NCBI RefSeq assembly: GCF_026343185.1
Contig: NZ_JAPEMA010000001.1
Location: 5,952,001-6,016,000, forward strand
Length of the DNA: 64,000 bases
From: Streptomyces sp. NBC_00091
GTDB lineage: Bacteria; Actinomycetota; Actinomycetes; Streptomycetales; Streptomycetaceae
Direction: 5' to 3'
Shown: positions 25,888 to 35,319 of the stretch, piece after piece
Layout: each line of letters begins with the position of its first letter
Position numbering within the stretch: the stretch's first letter is position 1
The notes under the pieces: model-generated
Told to the model about the DNA's origin: nothing
The model's input: the letters and a program-made list of their open reading frames with translations, nothing else
Databases searched by the model: none
Made by a program: the position numbers and the translations under genes

Positions 25888-27786
25888 ATGGCCAGTACCA
25901 CCGTCCACAGGCCAACGGCTCACCCGGCCGCAGTGAGGTCACCCGCCGCCGGTACGAGCCTCGCCCGGGCAGCCTGGGTGCTGATGATCCTCATATTGGC
26001 GTTCGCCGTCCTTCCCGCCGCGGTGCATCCCACAGCGGCCAGGGCCGACAACCCGATCGTGCAGCACGTCTACACCGCCGACCCTGCCCCACTGGTGCAC
26101 AACGGGCGGGTCTACCTCTACACCGGGCACGACGAGGACGGCTCCACCTCCTCCTTCGTGATGAATGACTGGCGGGCGTGGTCCTCCGCCGACATGGTCA
26201 ACTGGACCGACCACGGCTCACCGCTCAGCCTGAACACCTTCAGCTGGGCGGGCGCCAACGCGTGGGCGGGCCAGGCCGTCGAACGGGACGGCAAGTTCTA
26301 CTGGTACGTGCCGGTGTCGGTCCGGGCGACCGGCCGATTCGCCATCGGCGTGGCGGTGTCGGACAGCCCCACCGGCCCGTTCCGGGACGCCCTCGGCCAC
26401 CCGCTGGTGGAGAACAGTGAGATCGACCCGACCGTCTTCATCGACGACGACGGCCAGGCCTACCTGTACTGGGGCAACCCGAATCTTTGGTACGTCAAGC
26501 TGAATGCGGACATGACGTCCTACGCGGGCAGCCCCGTCAGAATTCCGCTCACCACCGAGGGCTTCGGGTCCCGCACCGACAACCCCGACCGTCCCACGCT
26601 GTACGAAGAAGCACCATGGGTCTACAAGCGGAACGGCATGTACTTCATGGTGTATGCCGCCAAGTGCTGCTCGGAGTTCATCGCCTACTCCACGGCACCC
26701 AGCCCGACCGGACCGTGGACCTACCGTGGAACAGTCATGCCCGCCCAGGGCAACAGCTTCACCAACCACGCGGGCATCGTGGACTTTCAGGGCAACTCGT
26801 ATTTCTTCTATCACAACGGCGCCCTCCCGGGCGGCGGCGGCTTCACCCGCTCGGTCGCAGTGGAGAAGTTTTCCTACAACGCTGACGGAACGATCCCGAC
26901 GATCAATATGACGACGGCCGGGGCGCCGCAGGCCGGCACGCTCGATCCTTATGTCCGCCAGGAAGCCGAGTCCATCGCGTGGGGCAGCGGCATCGAAACC
27001 GAACCCTCCAGCGAGGGCGGGATGAACATCAGCTGGATTGAAAACGGCGATTACATCAAGGTCAAGGGCGTAGCATTCGGCACCGGTGCCGGCTCGTTCA
27101 CCGCCAGGATGGCCTCAAACACCAGCGGCGGCCGAGTTGAGCTGCACCTGGACAGTGCTACTGGGCCGACGGTCGGGACATGCATGGTGTCGGGCACCGG
27201 AGGCTGGCAGACCTGGAGCACGGTCTCGTGCCCTGTTACCGGTGCGACCGGGACCCACGATCTGTACCTGCGCTTCGCCGGTGGCAGCGGGTACCTGTTC
27301 AATATGAACTGGTGGCAGTTCACCACCGGCCAGTCCACCTTCTCGTCAACCGCCGTCGTCCAGCACAGCGGGCACTGCCTGGACGACCCCAACCAGAGCA
27401 CCACCGACGGCACTCAGTACCGGCAGTACACCTGCGGCGCCGGTGAGGAACAGCGGTTCGACTTCCGTCCGGTGCAAGGGGTGGCGGACACCTACTCCCT
27501 GGTGAACCGCCACAGCGGCAAGTGCCTCGACATCCGCGGTGTCTCCACCGCCGACGGTGAGGCGGTCCATCAGTGGACCTGCCACGGCGGCACGAACCAG
27601 CAGTTCACGCTGCGGCATGTCGCCGCCAACGACTACCAGCTCGTCGCGGTGCACAGCGGCAAGTGCGTGGACGTCAGCGGGATCTCCACCGCCGTCGGAG
27701 CATTGGTCCACCAGTGGACCTGTGACTCCGCCAGTGCCCTGGCCGCCAAGAAGAACCAGGTCTGGCGCCTGACCGGCAAGAGCTGA
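25888..27786 (+). CDS. Secreted GH43 arabinofuranosidase/xylosidase with CBM6 and CBM13
   Basis: ATG at 25888 after AGGAAGGACC; N-terminal signal with hydrophobic LMILILAFAVLPAAV and cleavage near ARA-DNP. GH43 propeller about residues 50-350: base Asp in YTADPAPLVHNGRVYLYTGHD, Asp in NSEIDPTVFIDDD, acid Glu in YEEAPWVYKRNG. A CBM6 follows (RQEAESIAW...IENGDYIKVKGVAF...YLRFAGG), then a beta-trefoil (SGHCLDD, HSGKCLDIRG, HSGKCVDVSG with QQF/QVW ends). 632 aa. Monocistronic, with a strong terminator after it. No TGTTA-type operator was seen upstream. Confidence 0.92.
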   Translation: MASTTVHRPTAHPAAVRSPAAGTSLARAAWVLMILILAFAVLPAAVHPTAARADNPIVQHVYTADPAPLVHNGRVYLYTGHDEDGSTSSFVMNDWRAWSSADMVNWTDHGSPLSLNTFSWAGANAWAGQAVERDGKFYWYVPVSVRATGRFAIGVAVSDSPTGPFRDALGHPLVENSEIDPTVFIDDDGQAYLYWGNPNLWYVKLNADMTSYAGSPVRIPLTTEGFGSRTDNPDRPTLYEEAPWVYKRNGMYFMVYAAKCCSEFIAYSTAPSPTGPWTYRGTVMPAQGNSFTNHAGIVDFQGNSYFFYHNGALPGGGGFTRSVAVEKFSYNADGTIPTINMTTAGAPQAGTLDPYVRQEAESIAWGSGIETEPSSEGGMNISWIENGDYIKVKGVAFGTGAGSFTARMASNTSGGRVELHLDSATGPTVGTCMVSGTGGWQTWSTVSCPVTGATGTHDLYLRFAGGSGYLFNMNWWQFTTGQSTFSSTAVVQHSGHCLDDPNQSTTDGTQYRQYTCGAGEEQRFDFRPVQGVADTYSLVNRHSGKCLDIRGVSTADGEAVHQWTCHGGTNQQFTLRHVAANDYQLVAVHSGKCVDVSGISTAVGALVHQWTCDSASALAAKKNQVWRLTGKS

Positions 27787-27792
27787 ACCAAC

Positions 27793-27834
27793 ACAGGGTC
27801 GGGCCCGGGCCGGCAACCCGGTGCCCGACCCTGT
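27793..27834 (+). terminator. Hairpin terminator after GH43-CBM6-CBM13
   Basis: Perfect 12-bp arms ACAGGGTCGGGC / GCCCGACCCTGT with an 18-nt loop, 6 bp after the stop codon. Confidence 0.8.
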
Positions 27835-28026
27835 CCAGTGCCTTTGCGCGACGGCTTCATCTCGCCGCCCGGCCTGGGTCAGCCCTCGGTCCCTTTGCTC
27901 GTTCCGATGCGGAGCATTCGCTACCCCTTGGTGGCCTCTTGCAGACAGAAATGACAAACGCTCTGGCTGCTCCTGCACATGCTTAGGGACACTCAGATCA
28001 CCCCCTGCACGGCCCGTCCTCGGAAA

Positions 28027-28040
28027 TGTTAACGCTAACA
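28027..28040. promoter_or_regulatory. TGTTAACGCTAACA operator
   Basis: 14-bp dyad (one central-pair asymmetry) 42 bp upstream of the GH43 gene at 28083, belonging to the same class as sites at 9931, 18307 and 35183. Confidence 0.75.
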
Positions 28041-28082
28041 CTTCGGCTCTCGGTCCCCCACGCGTGAGGAAGCTGATCTCGT

Positions 28083-30155
28083 ATGTCCTGGCTCCAACAC
28101 CCCCACAGCCGCCGGAAAGTCATGGCGGCCACCGTCGGCCTGGTCGCGGGCACCACGCTGCCGGCGATAGGCGCGAGCGCGGCGGCCACGACGGCCCAGC
28201 AGGAGCGGTTCACCAACCCGGTGATCTGGCAGGACTTCGCCGACCTCGAGGTCATCCGCGTCGGCGACGCTTACTACTACACCGGCTCGACCATGCACTT
28301 CTCGCCGGGCGCGCCCGTCCTGCGCTCCTACGACCTGGTCAACTGGGAGTTCATCGGCCACTCGGTGCCGGTCCTCGACTTCGGCGACGCGTACGACCTC
28401 AACGGCGGACGGGCGTACGTCCAGGGCATCTATGCGTCCTCGATGCGCCACCGCCCCAGCGACGGGACCTTCTACTGACTGGGCCAGATCGGCGGGCAGC
28501 GGTCGTACGTATACAGAGCCACCAACGCGGCGGGCCCCTGGACCCGGCACGCCGAGATCGGCAGCAATTACTACGACGCGGGACTGCTCTTCGACGACGA
28601 CGGCACCCCGTACGTGGCGTACGGCGCCAACGAGATCCGCGTCGCGCAGCTCTCCCCGGACATGCGCACCGAGGTCAGGTCCGAGCACGTGCTTACCAAG
28701 CCCGACGAGATCCACTATATGGAGGGCTCCCGCTTCTACAAGATCAACGGGAACTACTACATCTTCGTCACCCGCCCGCCCAACGGCCAGTACATCTGGA
28801 AATCCACATCAGGCCCCTTCGGCCCGTACAAGATGCGGGAGGTGCTGTTGGACCTGCCCGGCCCGATCCCCGGCGGCGGCATACCGCACCAGGGCTCGCT
28901 GGTCGACACCCCGAACGGCGACTGGTACTACATGGGCTTCATCGACGCCTATCCCGGTGGCCGCGTCCCCGCCCTGGCCCCGGTCACCTGGAACGCCGAG
29001 GGCTGGCCCGAGCTCCAGACCGTCAACGGCACGTGGGGCGAGACATACCCCTACCCGGTCACCCCGCACCCGCTCCCGCCGATGACCGGCGCCGACACCT
29101 TCCAGGGAACGGCGCTGGCGCCGTACTGGGAGTGGAACCACAACCCCGACACCGCCGCGTTCACCGTCAACAACGGGCTCACCCTCAGGACCGCCACCGT
29201 CACCGACGACCTCTACAGCGCCCGCAACACCCTCACCCGCCGCATCCAGGGCCCCGCCTCCACCGCGACCGTCGTGCTCGACTGCTCCGGGATGGCGGAC
29301 GGCGACCGGGCCGGGCTGGCGATGCTGCGGGACTCCTCCGCCTGGATCGGCGTCACGCGGCAGGGCGGCGTCAGCAGGCTGGTGGTGTTCGACGGCCTGA
29401 CCATGGACGCCAGCTGGAACACCAGCAGCACCGGCACCGAGCAGGCCCGCGCCGACCTCCCCGCGTCCGGCAGCCGCGTCTGGCTGCGCGCCGCCGCCGA
29501 CATCAGCCCGGGGCCGGGCCGTCAGGCGACGTTCTCCTACAGCACCGACGGCACCACCTTCACCCGGCTCGGCCCGGCCTTCACTATGAGCGAGAGGCCT
29601 CATTTCTTCATGGGCTACCGCTTCGCCGTCTTCAACCATGCCACCCGGGCCCTCGGCGGCGAAGTGCTGGTGGAACGCTTCGAGTTGCGCGCGAACGCGC
29701 CGGCGGCCCCTGTGGACACCAACGCCTGGTACGTCATGGTCAACCGCAACAGCGGCAAGGCACTGGACGTGGCGGGCGTGAGCTCCGCGGACGGCGCCGC
29801 CCTCACGCAGTGGGCCCGGTACGACGGGCCCAACCAGCAGTTCCAGTTCGTGGACTCCGGTGGCGGCTACTACCGGTTGAAGGCGAGGCACTCCGGCAAG
29901 CTGCTGGACGTCTCCGGCTGGTCGACGGCCGACAACGCCGCCATCCACCAGTGGAGCGACCACGGTGGCGTGAACCAGCAGTTCCGGTTGGTGGACTCAC
30001 CGGACGGATACGTCCGGTTGATCAACCGCAACAGCGGGAAGGCCGTCGAGGTACCGGGCTTCTCCTCCGCCGACGGGACCGGCATCGTCCAGTATTCGGA
30101 CTGGGGCGGCGTGAACCAGCAGTGGATGCTCGTCCGCGTCGGCTCCACGGGCTAG
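28083..30155 (+). pseudogene. GH43 beta-xylosidase/arabinofuranosidase with C-terminal CBM13, interrupted by in-frame TGA
   Basis: Tat-like signal (HSRRKVMAATVGLVAG). GH43_12-like start RFTNPVIWQDFADLEVIRVGDAYYY (base Asp), then SSMRHRPSDGTFY followed by TGA at 28476-28478 (codon 132) and in-frame continuation LGQIGGQRSYVYRATN. A Trp is expected there, so TGG to TGA is the likely change. Downstream are DAGLLFDDDGTPY (Asp), HYMEGSRFYKINGNYY (acid Glu region), a GH43 C-terminal beta-sandwich (residues about 340-540) and a CBM13 trefoil very similar to that of the GH62. The rest of the frame is undamaged over 560 codons, so the lesion is recent, a sequencing error, or read through. Confidence 0.85.
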
Positions 30156-30192
30156 TCCTCCTGCTGACACCGGTATCCGGTTCAAGCCCACG

Positions 30193-30227
30193 GAAACTCC
30201 CCCTGCCCGCTGGGCAAGGGGAGTTTC
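30193..30227 (+). terminator. Hairpin terminator
   Basis: 16-bp arms with a single mismatch around a GCT loop (GAAACTCCCCCTGCCC / GGGCAAGGGGAGTTTC), 37 bp after the GH43-CBM13 stop. Confidence 0.85.
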
Positions 30228-30288
30228 GGTCTGCGCGCGCCCGAGGTCGCACGGCCGACAGCGAGGTCCGAAAAAATCTTGGACCGGA

Positions 30289-30328
30289 CGGCAACCCTTT
30301 CTGAAGAGGATCGAACGCCGGGTTGCCG
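30289..30328. repeat. Inverted repeat containing CGGCAACCC
   Basis: CGGCAACCC and GGGTTGCCG separated by 22 nt. The left arm with its flank (AAAAAATCTTGG, then CGGCAACCCTTT) resembles 31492-31520 upstream of the sortase-anchored glycosidase. Could be an ECF-type -35 region left without its gene. Confidence 0.4.
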
Positions 30329-30428
30329 GTCCTGACCGCTGCGTGCCGCGCCGCGCGCTCGGGAGACGTGGCGCCGCCCTGAGCCGTGTGCCAGGCACGG
30401 CAGGTCGCGTTTTTCCCCTGCGCGATTA

Positions 30429-30635
30429 GCCGGCGCACTGCTCGACGGGGTCCGCGAGATCCTGGCCCGGCTCCTGCCGAGACGGCGACGACGCAGCAAC
30501 CGCCGCGTGGTCAAACGCAAGATGTCCAACTACAAACTCAAACGCATCCCGCACCGGAACTGGCCACAACCCACCCGCGACCCCGCCGAGGCAGTCCGGA
30601 TCGCACCGCACTACCGCACCGTCTCCGCCAGATCC
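30429..30635 (+). pseudogene. C-terminal remnant of an IS4-type transposase
   Basis: Translation reads LLDGVREILARLLPRRRRR, then SNRRVVKRKMSNYKLKR and HRNWPQPTRDPAEAV, the highly conserved end of Streptomyces IS4-family transposases. About 65 codons remain with no catalytic DDE residues and no terminal inverted repeats recognised. Evidence of past insertion-sequence activity in this part of the island. Confidence 0.75.
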
Positions 30636-30905
30636 GGCCCACTGCGGTCCCCATGGAGCAGTACCTTCCCGATCTGGTCGTGGGGCTGTGGCTCGGCAGC
30701 AGCAGCGATCGGACTCTCCAGGCGGCTCAAGGCACCAGTCGCACCACACGGCCCCGGTTCGCCCTGACGATCGACGTTGTTCTCGAGCCCATGTTGGGGT
30801 GAGCCTTTCGGCCCCCCGTGTCAGGTTGGCCCCTCGGGCGAGGCCGCGGAGTTTAAACGCGGACTTGTGAAGAGGGGTCGCCTCGTCGGCTTCGTACCGA
30901 CCGCG

Positions 30906-31238
30906 TCAGCCGGCTGCCTGCCAGCCCGCTCCGTTTGCGGCACGCGCTGACCGGTCGTGCTCCCTGTGGGCGGCCTGCAGCAGCTTTCGCCACGACGTCA
31001 CCGTGGGGCGCCGGCGTAGGAGCGCGGGTCGCTCCCGATCCGTCATACCTCCCCAGACACCGTGCTCGATACGCTGATCAAGAGCATGGGCGAGGCATTC
31101 CGTGCGCACCGGGCAGCCGCCACAGACAGCCTTCGCCCTGTTCTGGGCGGCGCCTTCTGCGAACAGCTCTTCGGGGTCAGCAGTACGGCAAAGTGCCCGC
31201 TTGCCCCATTCGTCGTCATCACCCGCGACCGCCCCCAT
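30906..31238 (-). CDS. WhiB-family iron-sulfur transcriptional regulator
   Basis: Small redox-responsive regulator. Four cluster-binding Cys: ALCRTADPEELF, AVCGGCPV (two) and ECLAHAL, then the GVWGGMTDRER turn and a basic tail (LLRRRPTVTSWRKL). ATG at 31238 (MGAVAGDDDEWGKRALC) is preferred for its GGAGAGG Shine-Dalgarno; a GTG at 31298 in the same frame has none. 110 aa. Isolated, divergent from the anchored glycosidase gene. Which Wbl paralogue this is cannot be told. Confidence 0.9.
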   Translation of the reverse strand: MGAVAGDDDEWGKRALCRTADPEELFAEGAAQNRAKAVCGGCPVRTECLAHALDQRIEHGVWGGMTDRERPALLRRRPTVTSWRKLLQAAHREHDRSARAANGAGWQAAG

Positions 31239-31611
31239 GCCGTCCTCTCCCCGATCGGCCTGCCCCCCCCACCATGGGACGGGGGGAGGAGTTGTCACCC
31301 GGGCCCAACGAGCGGCACCACCGGTGGCGTCACGCGGTGGTGGACGGGAACAAGCTGTCCAGCGCCAGGACGGGCACCTACTGATGGACGCTCCGAGGTG
31401 GCGCTCCTGGCCGCGGCCCCGGCGGCAAGGACCAGCCCGGGCGTGTCACGGGGCCACCGGGTCCGGTGAGACGGTGCGACCGCGTCTCGGCAAAAGATGT
31501 TTGAAACGGCAACCTTTCCGCTCCGGCCGGCCACTTAGGGGTGTACCGACGAGGGCGAGCCGTGATCAGCGGCCCTACACCCTCTGTGTCAACACCCGAT
31601 CGGAGCCCCAC
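31239..31611. other. Divergent upstream region of whiB-like and anchored glycosidase genes
   Basis: 373 bp. Contains the CGGCAACCTTTCC element at 31508-31520, about 90 nt before the ATG at 31612, a candidate ECF-sigma -35 box. No operator of the three LacI classes was found. Confidence 0.4.
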
Positions 31612-33396
31612 ATGTCACCAGGCAACCCGAGATCCCCCGAGCAGCCGATGCCTCGGGACCGCACGCCCCGCCGTAGCCGGATGCTCCGGCATTTGGTCGT
31701 GGGGGCGGTGGCGGTGCTCGCCGCCTCGGCCGGTGTCGGCGCCCTGGCGCCCAGCGCGGGCGCAGCGCCGACCGTCCGCATCAGTGTGGATGCCGGTACC
31801 TCCTTGGGCACGGTGCCCAGCAGTGGTGTCGGCCTCAACACGGGCTTCGGCGACGAGCACATGGGGGACCCCAAGGTGACATCGCTGATGAAGGCCGCGG
31901 GAGTCCGGCAACTGCGCTATCCCGGCGGCTCCGGCGCGGACGACTACCACTGGAAGACCCACACCTCCGGCGACGGCAGCGGCTGGATCCCCTCCAACAC
32001 CAACTTCGACCACTTCATGGCCACCGCGAAGAAGGTCGGCGCCCAGCCGATCCTGACCGCGAACTACGGTTCCGGCACCCCCCAGGAGGCCGCCGACTGG
32101 GTCAAGTACGCCAACGTCGACAAAGGTTACGGCGTGAAGTACTGGGAGATCGGCAACGAGGTCTACGGCAACGGGCACTACGGCAACGGCAAGGGATGGG
32201 AAACCGACACCCACGCCGACAAGAGCCCGAAGGAGTACGGAAAGAACCTGGTCGCCTACTCGAAGGCGATGAAGGCCGTGGACCCGAAGGTGAAGATCGG
32301 AGCGGTGCTCACCACCCCCGGCGGCTGGCCGGATACGGAGAAGGCTCCCGGTGACAGCGCCGACTGGAACCACACGGTGCTCTCCATCGCGGCAAGCTCG
32401 ATCGACTTCGTCATCGTCCACTGGTATCCGGGCGGCACCACCACGGCCGACCTGCTGAACACCCCCTCGCGGATCGCCGGTGTCACGTCCTCGCTGCGCT
32501 CGCTGATCGCCAAGTACGCGGGCTCGCGCGCCGCTTCGGTGGAGATCGCGGTCACCGAGACCGATGCCGTCGGCTCGCCCGCCTTGACCAGCCAGGCCGC
32601 GGCCCTGTTCGCGCCGGACACCTACATGACCTGGTTCGAGCAGGGTGCCACCCACGTGGACTGGTGGAACCTGCACAACGGCTCGGGCGAAGCACCCACC
32701 ACCGTCCACGGCGAGACCGACTACCGGGATGGGGGCATTCTCTCCGCTGGAACCTGCGCCGGGGGGAAGTGCCAACCGCCGCGCGACACGCCCTTCCCCA
32801 CCTACTGGGGCATCCGCTCGCTGACCGCACTGGCGCAGCCCGGCGACACCATGGTCAAGTCGTCCTCGGGCAACTCGTCGGTTGCCGTGCACGCGGTGCG
32901 GAGCGGCAACGGCGGTCTGAACGTCATGCTGATCAACAAGAGCCCGCAGAACGCGGCGCCGGTGTCGCTCTCGTACGCCGGATTCACCCCGGCCGCCGGG
33001 GAGGTCACGACCGTTTCGTATGCCAAGGGAGATACTGCCCTGACGACGGCGAAGCGGGGCACGGCGGTCGCACAGACGCTGCCGCCGTACTCGATCACGA
33101 CTCTTCAGCTGAAGCCCGCGTCGGGGACCGCCGGCGCTGCCAAGCCGACGCCCGCCCCCACGCCGACCGCCGCCACGCCGGTTGTTACCGCCTCCGGCAC
33201 GACCGGCACCCGTGCGCAGGCGGAGCGCGGCGTACCCGTCGGCCAGCCGACCCCGGGCAGCACGTCCGGCGGCCTGGCTTCCACCGGGGTGAGCAACACC
33301 ATCACCTACAGCGCCCTCGGTGGCCTGCTGGTCATCGCCGCCGGCAGCGTGCTGGTGCTTCGCGGACGTCGCCGCAGGGCTTTGCACGGGAAGTGA
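31612..33396 (+). CDS. Cell-wall-anchored clan GH-A glycosidase (alpha-L-arabinofuranosidase-like) with LASTG sorting signal
   Basis: ATG at 31612 with GGAG seven nt upstream. Signal peptide RRSRMLRHLVVGAVAVLAASAG. The barrel (about residues 50-420) has VKYWEIGNEVYG (acid/base Glu after Asn) and VAVTETDAVGS (nucleophile Glu), as in GH51/GH39-like arabinofuranosidases. A beta-sandwich follows, then a Pro/Thr linker (KPTPAPTPTAATP), LASTG near residue 560, a membrane segment (YSALGGLLVIAAGSVLVL) and RGRRRR. LAxTG is the signal recognised by Streptomyces class E sortases. 594 aa. Family assignment within clan A is uncertain. Confidence 0.82.
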   Translation: MSPGNPRSPEQPMPRDRTPRRSRMLRHLVVGAVAVLAASAGVGALAPSAGAAPTVRISVDAGTSLGTVPSSGVGLNTGFGDEHMGDPKVTSLMKAAGVRQLRYPGGSGADDYHWKTHTSGDGSGWIPSNTNFDHFMATAKKVGAQPILTANYGSGTPQEAADWVKYANVDKGYGVKYWEIGNEVYGNGHYGNGKGWETDTHADKSPKEYGKNLVAYSKAMKAVDPKVKIGAVLTTPGGWPDTEKAPGDSADWNHTVLSIAASSIDFVIVHWYPGGTTTADLLNTPSRIAGVTSSLRSLIAKYAGSRAASVEIAVTETDAVGSPALTSQAAALFAPDTYMTWFEQGATHVDWWNLHNGSGEAPTTVHGETDYRDGGILSAGTCAGGKCQPPRDTPFPTYWGIRSLTALAQPGDTMVKSSSGNSSVAVHAVRSGNGGLNVMLINKSPQNAAPVSLSYAGFTPAAGEVTTVSYAKGDTALTTAKRGTAVAQTLPPYSITTLQLKPASGTAGAAKPTPAPTPTAATPVVTASGTTGTRAQAERGVPVGQPTPGSTSGGLASTGVSNTITYSALGGLLVIAAGSVLVLRGRRRRALHGK

Positions 33397-33410
33397 GACC
33401 GCGTGAGTGA

Positions 33411-33462
33411 CCGACGGCCCGGCAGCAACGCCACCCACCCGTGGCGCGCGCCGGGCCGTCGG
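33411..33462. terminator. Bidirectional hairpin terminator
   Basis: Perfect 13-bp arms CCGACGGCCCGGC / GCCGGGCCGTCGG with an inner GCCAC/GTGGC stem in the loop, between convergent genes ending at 33396 and 33575. Confidence 0.8.
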
Positions 33463-33574
33463 CCTCCGCGCCGGCGTCGGCGGTCAGGTAACAAACAAGG
33501 CCGGGGTCGTTGACCTGGACCTGGCCTACCTCGGCACCGGTCCCGGCCCGTGGGGTGGCCCGAGCCGACCCCCG

Positions 33575-34975
33575 TCAGTAGCCGACGTGGAAGGTGGCGT
33601 CGGCCTTCTCCGTGGTGGTGGCGATCGGGTCGATGCGCAGGACGTAGCCGGTGTGCCGGATGTAATGCGTCGGGAAGTTGTGCGAACGGAAGGACGACCA
33701 GGAGGAGTCGGCCAGGCCGGCGGTCCTGTGGAACGTGGCGGCCGCGGCGAAGGTCGCGGTGCCGTCGTTCTCTTCCAGCCGCAGGTCGTAGTTGGAGTGC
33801 CGCAGGTAGCGGGTCGGGAAGTTGACCGACTGGAAGGACACGCCCGCGCTGTCGGCCAGGCCGCGTACGAGCTTCCACTGCGAGTCGGTGTACGGGTCGA
33901 ACGGGTAGACATCGATCCGGCCGACGGAGTTGGCGTGACGGACGTAACGGTCGGGGTAGTTGTAGGACTTCAGCCGGTTCCAGGCGGGGCTGCCCCACTT
34001 CGCCACGAGGTTGTCGTACTCGGTCGTGGTGATCGTCGCGATGGTGCAGTGCTTGGAGTTGAGGGGCTGGGTGTAGTCGCGCTGGTCCAGCGCGGTCCAG
34101 GTGCCGGCGGCGAGGTCGTTGCTCTGCCAGGCGTAGAAGACGCCGTTCGGCGTGTAGGTGTCGCCCCACAGGTACCAGGATCCGGAGGTCAGGGACTTCA
34201 CCAGGGTCGGCGCCTCGGTGCCGCCGTGGGCGGCCGCCGTGCTGAAGGGCGTGAAGCTGCCCGGCTGCAGGGTGGTCGACCGCGCGCCCACGAGGGCCTG
34301 GTCCCTCCCCCTGTAGTAGAGGTAGTTGACGCCGTTCACACCCACGGCGAGGTTGCCGTCGATGATGTCGTAGCCGGGGTCGAAGAAGACCTGCGGGGAC
34401 GTCACCGTCTGGAAGTTGGTGGTGTAGTTCACCATGAGCACGTTGTGGCCGCTGGCATTGACCGACGAGTAGATGATCCCGTACTCGCCGCGGCCGGCGT
34501 CCCAGAACGCCTCGGGTGCCCAGCTGTGGGTCACCATGTCGTGCAGCTTCAGCCGGCGGTAGCCGGTGAGGGCGCGCAGGTCCGCGGAGTCCCAGACGTG
34601 GATGTACTGGCTGTTGTAGCCCCAGTCGGTGCCCTTGAGGTCGGTGGCGAGGACGACGAAGGTGCCGTCCTGCTTGCGCATGATGAACGGATCACGCAGA
34701 CCGCCCGCACCCGCGGTCGGGGTCACCACGGGGTTGTTCTGGTTGAGCGGCATCCAGCGCAGGCCGTCGGTGCTGACCGCCAGGTGCAGGCCGTAGTCGG
34801 CCTCCAGCATGGTCGCGGACTCGGTGAAGTAGCCCATGACGTAGGCCGCGTCCGCGGCGTAGGCGGGCCGCGCGCCCAGGGCCAGCGTTCCGGACAGGGC
34901 CAGCGGGACGGTGGCGGCCATACCGAGGAACAGGCGTCGCGACGGGTGGGGGCCGGGGCCGGTTGTTGCGGTCAT
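33575..34975 (-). CDS. Secreted GH43 exo-alpha-L-arabinofuranosidase with C-terminal CBM42 (AbfB)
   Basis: ATG at 34975 with GGAG five nt upstream; Tat-like signal PSRRLFLGMAATVPLALSG ending near AYA-ADA. The GH43 domain (about residues 40-330) shows GGLRDPFIMR, HSWAPEAFWD (probable acid Glu) and GYDIIDGNLAV. The C-terminal 135 residues are an AbfB beta-trefoil with three repeats (SYNYPDRYVRH, SVNFPTRYLRH, SHNFPTHYIRH) that binds arabinofuranose side chains. 466 aa. A perfect TGTTAGCGCTAACA operator lies about 210 bp upstream. The reading frame is open back to 35197, but that extension has no signal or homology. Confidence 0.88.
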   Translation of the reverse strand: MTATTGPGPHPSRRLFLGMAATVPLALSGTLALGARPAYAADAAYVMGYFTESATMLEADYGLHLAVSTDGLRWMPLNQNNPVVTPTAGAGGLRDPFIMRKQDGTFVVLATDLKGTDWGYNSQYIHVWDSADLRALTGYRRLKLHDMVTHSWAPEAFWDAGRGEYGIIYSSVNASGHNVLMVNYTTNFQTVTSPQVFFDPGYDIIDGNLAVGVNGVNYLYYRGRDQALVGARSTTLQPGSFTPFSTAAAHGGTEAPTLVKSLTSGSWYLWGDTYTPNGVFYAWQSNDLAAGTWTALDQRDYTQPLNSKHCTIATITTTEYDNLVAKWGSPAWNRLKSYNYPDRYVRHANSVGRIDVYPFDPYTDSQWKLVRGLADSAGVSFQSVNFPTRYLRHSNYDLRLEENDGTATFAAAATFHRTAGLADSSWSSFRSHNFPTHYIRHTGYVLRIDPIATTTEKADATFHVGY

Positions 34976-35182
34976 TTGCGCTCCAGGGTGCGTGGGGGGC
35001 GGGCGGCCGTTCTCGGCAGTCACGGCATGCACCGTCGCAGCGCTGGGCGGGGGCGCCCGGACCACGGGATGCAACGGGTCCCGCGGGTGGTCGCGGACGT
35101 TGCGTCCCGGGGCGGGAGGTTGCTGCCCGCTCCGTGGAGCCCAGCCCGTCGGGAGTGCGGGGACGGTGGAAGCAGGATCGAA

Positions 35183-35196
35183 TGTTAGCGCTAACA
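35183..35196. promoter_or_regulatory. TGTTAGCGCTAACA operator
   Basis: Perfect 14-bp palindrome identical to that at 18307-18320, upstream of the GH43-CBM42 gene. Confidence 0.75.
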
Positions 35197-35319
35197 ATCA
35201 ATTCGGCCAGGACACGCGGTAGATGAGAGCGGCTCGGTGGCCATCACTATGGGTCTGCCCGAGTAGCGCGTCAAGGTCACGCGCAAGGTCGTCCCGCTGC
35301 CCGGTCGGGAAGCGCGGCC

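Noticed and set aside
34976..35197. Upstream extension of the GH43-CBM42 gene
   Set aside because: Would start inside the operator; no ribosome binding site and no signal peptide, unlike the start at 34975.
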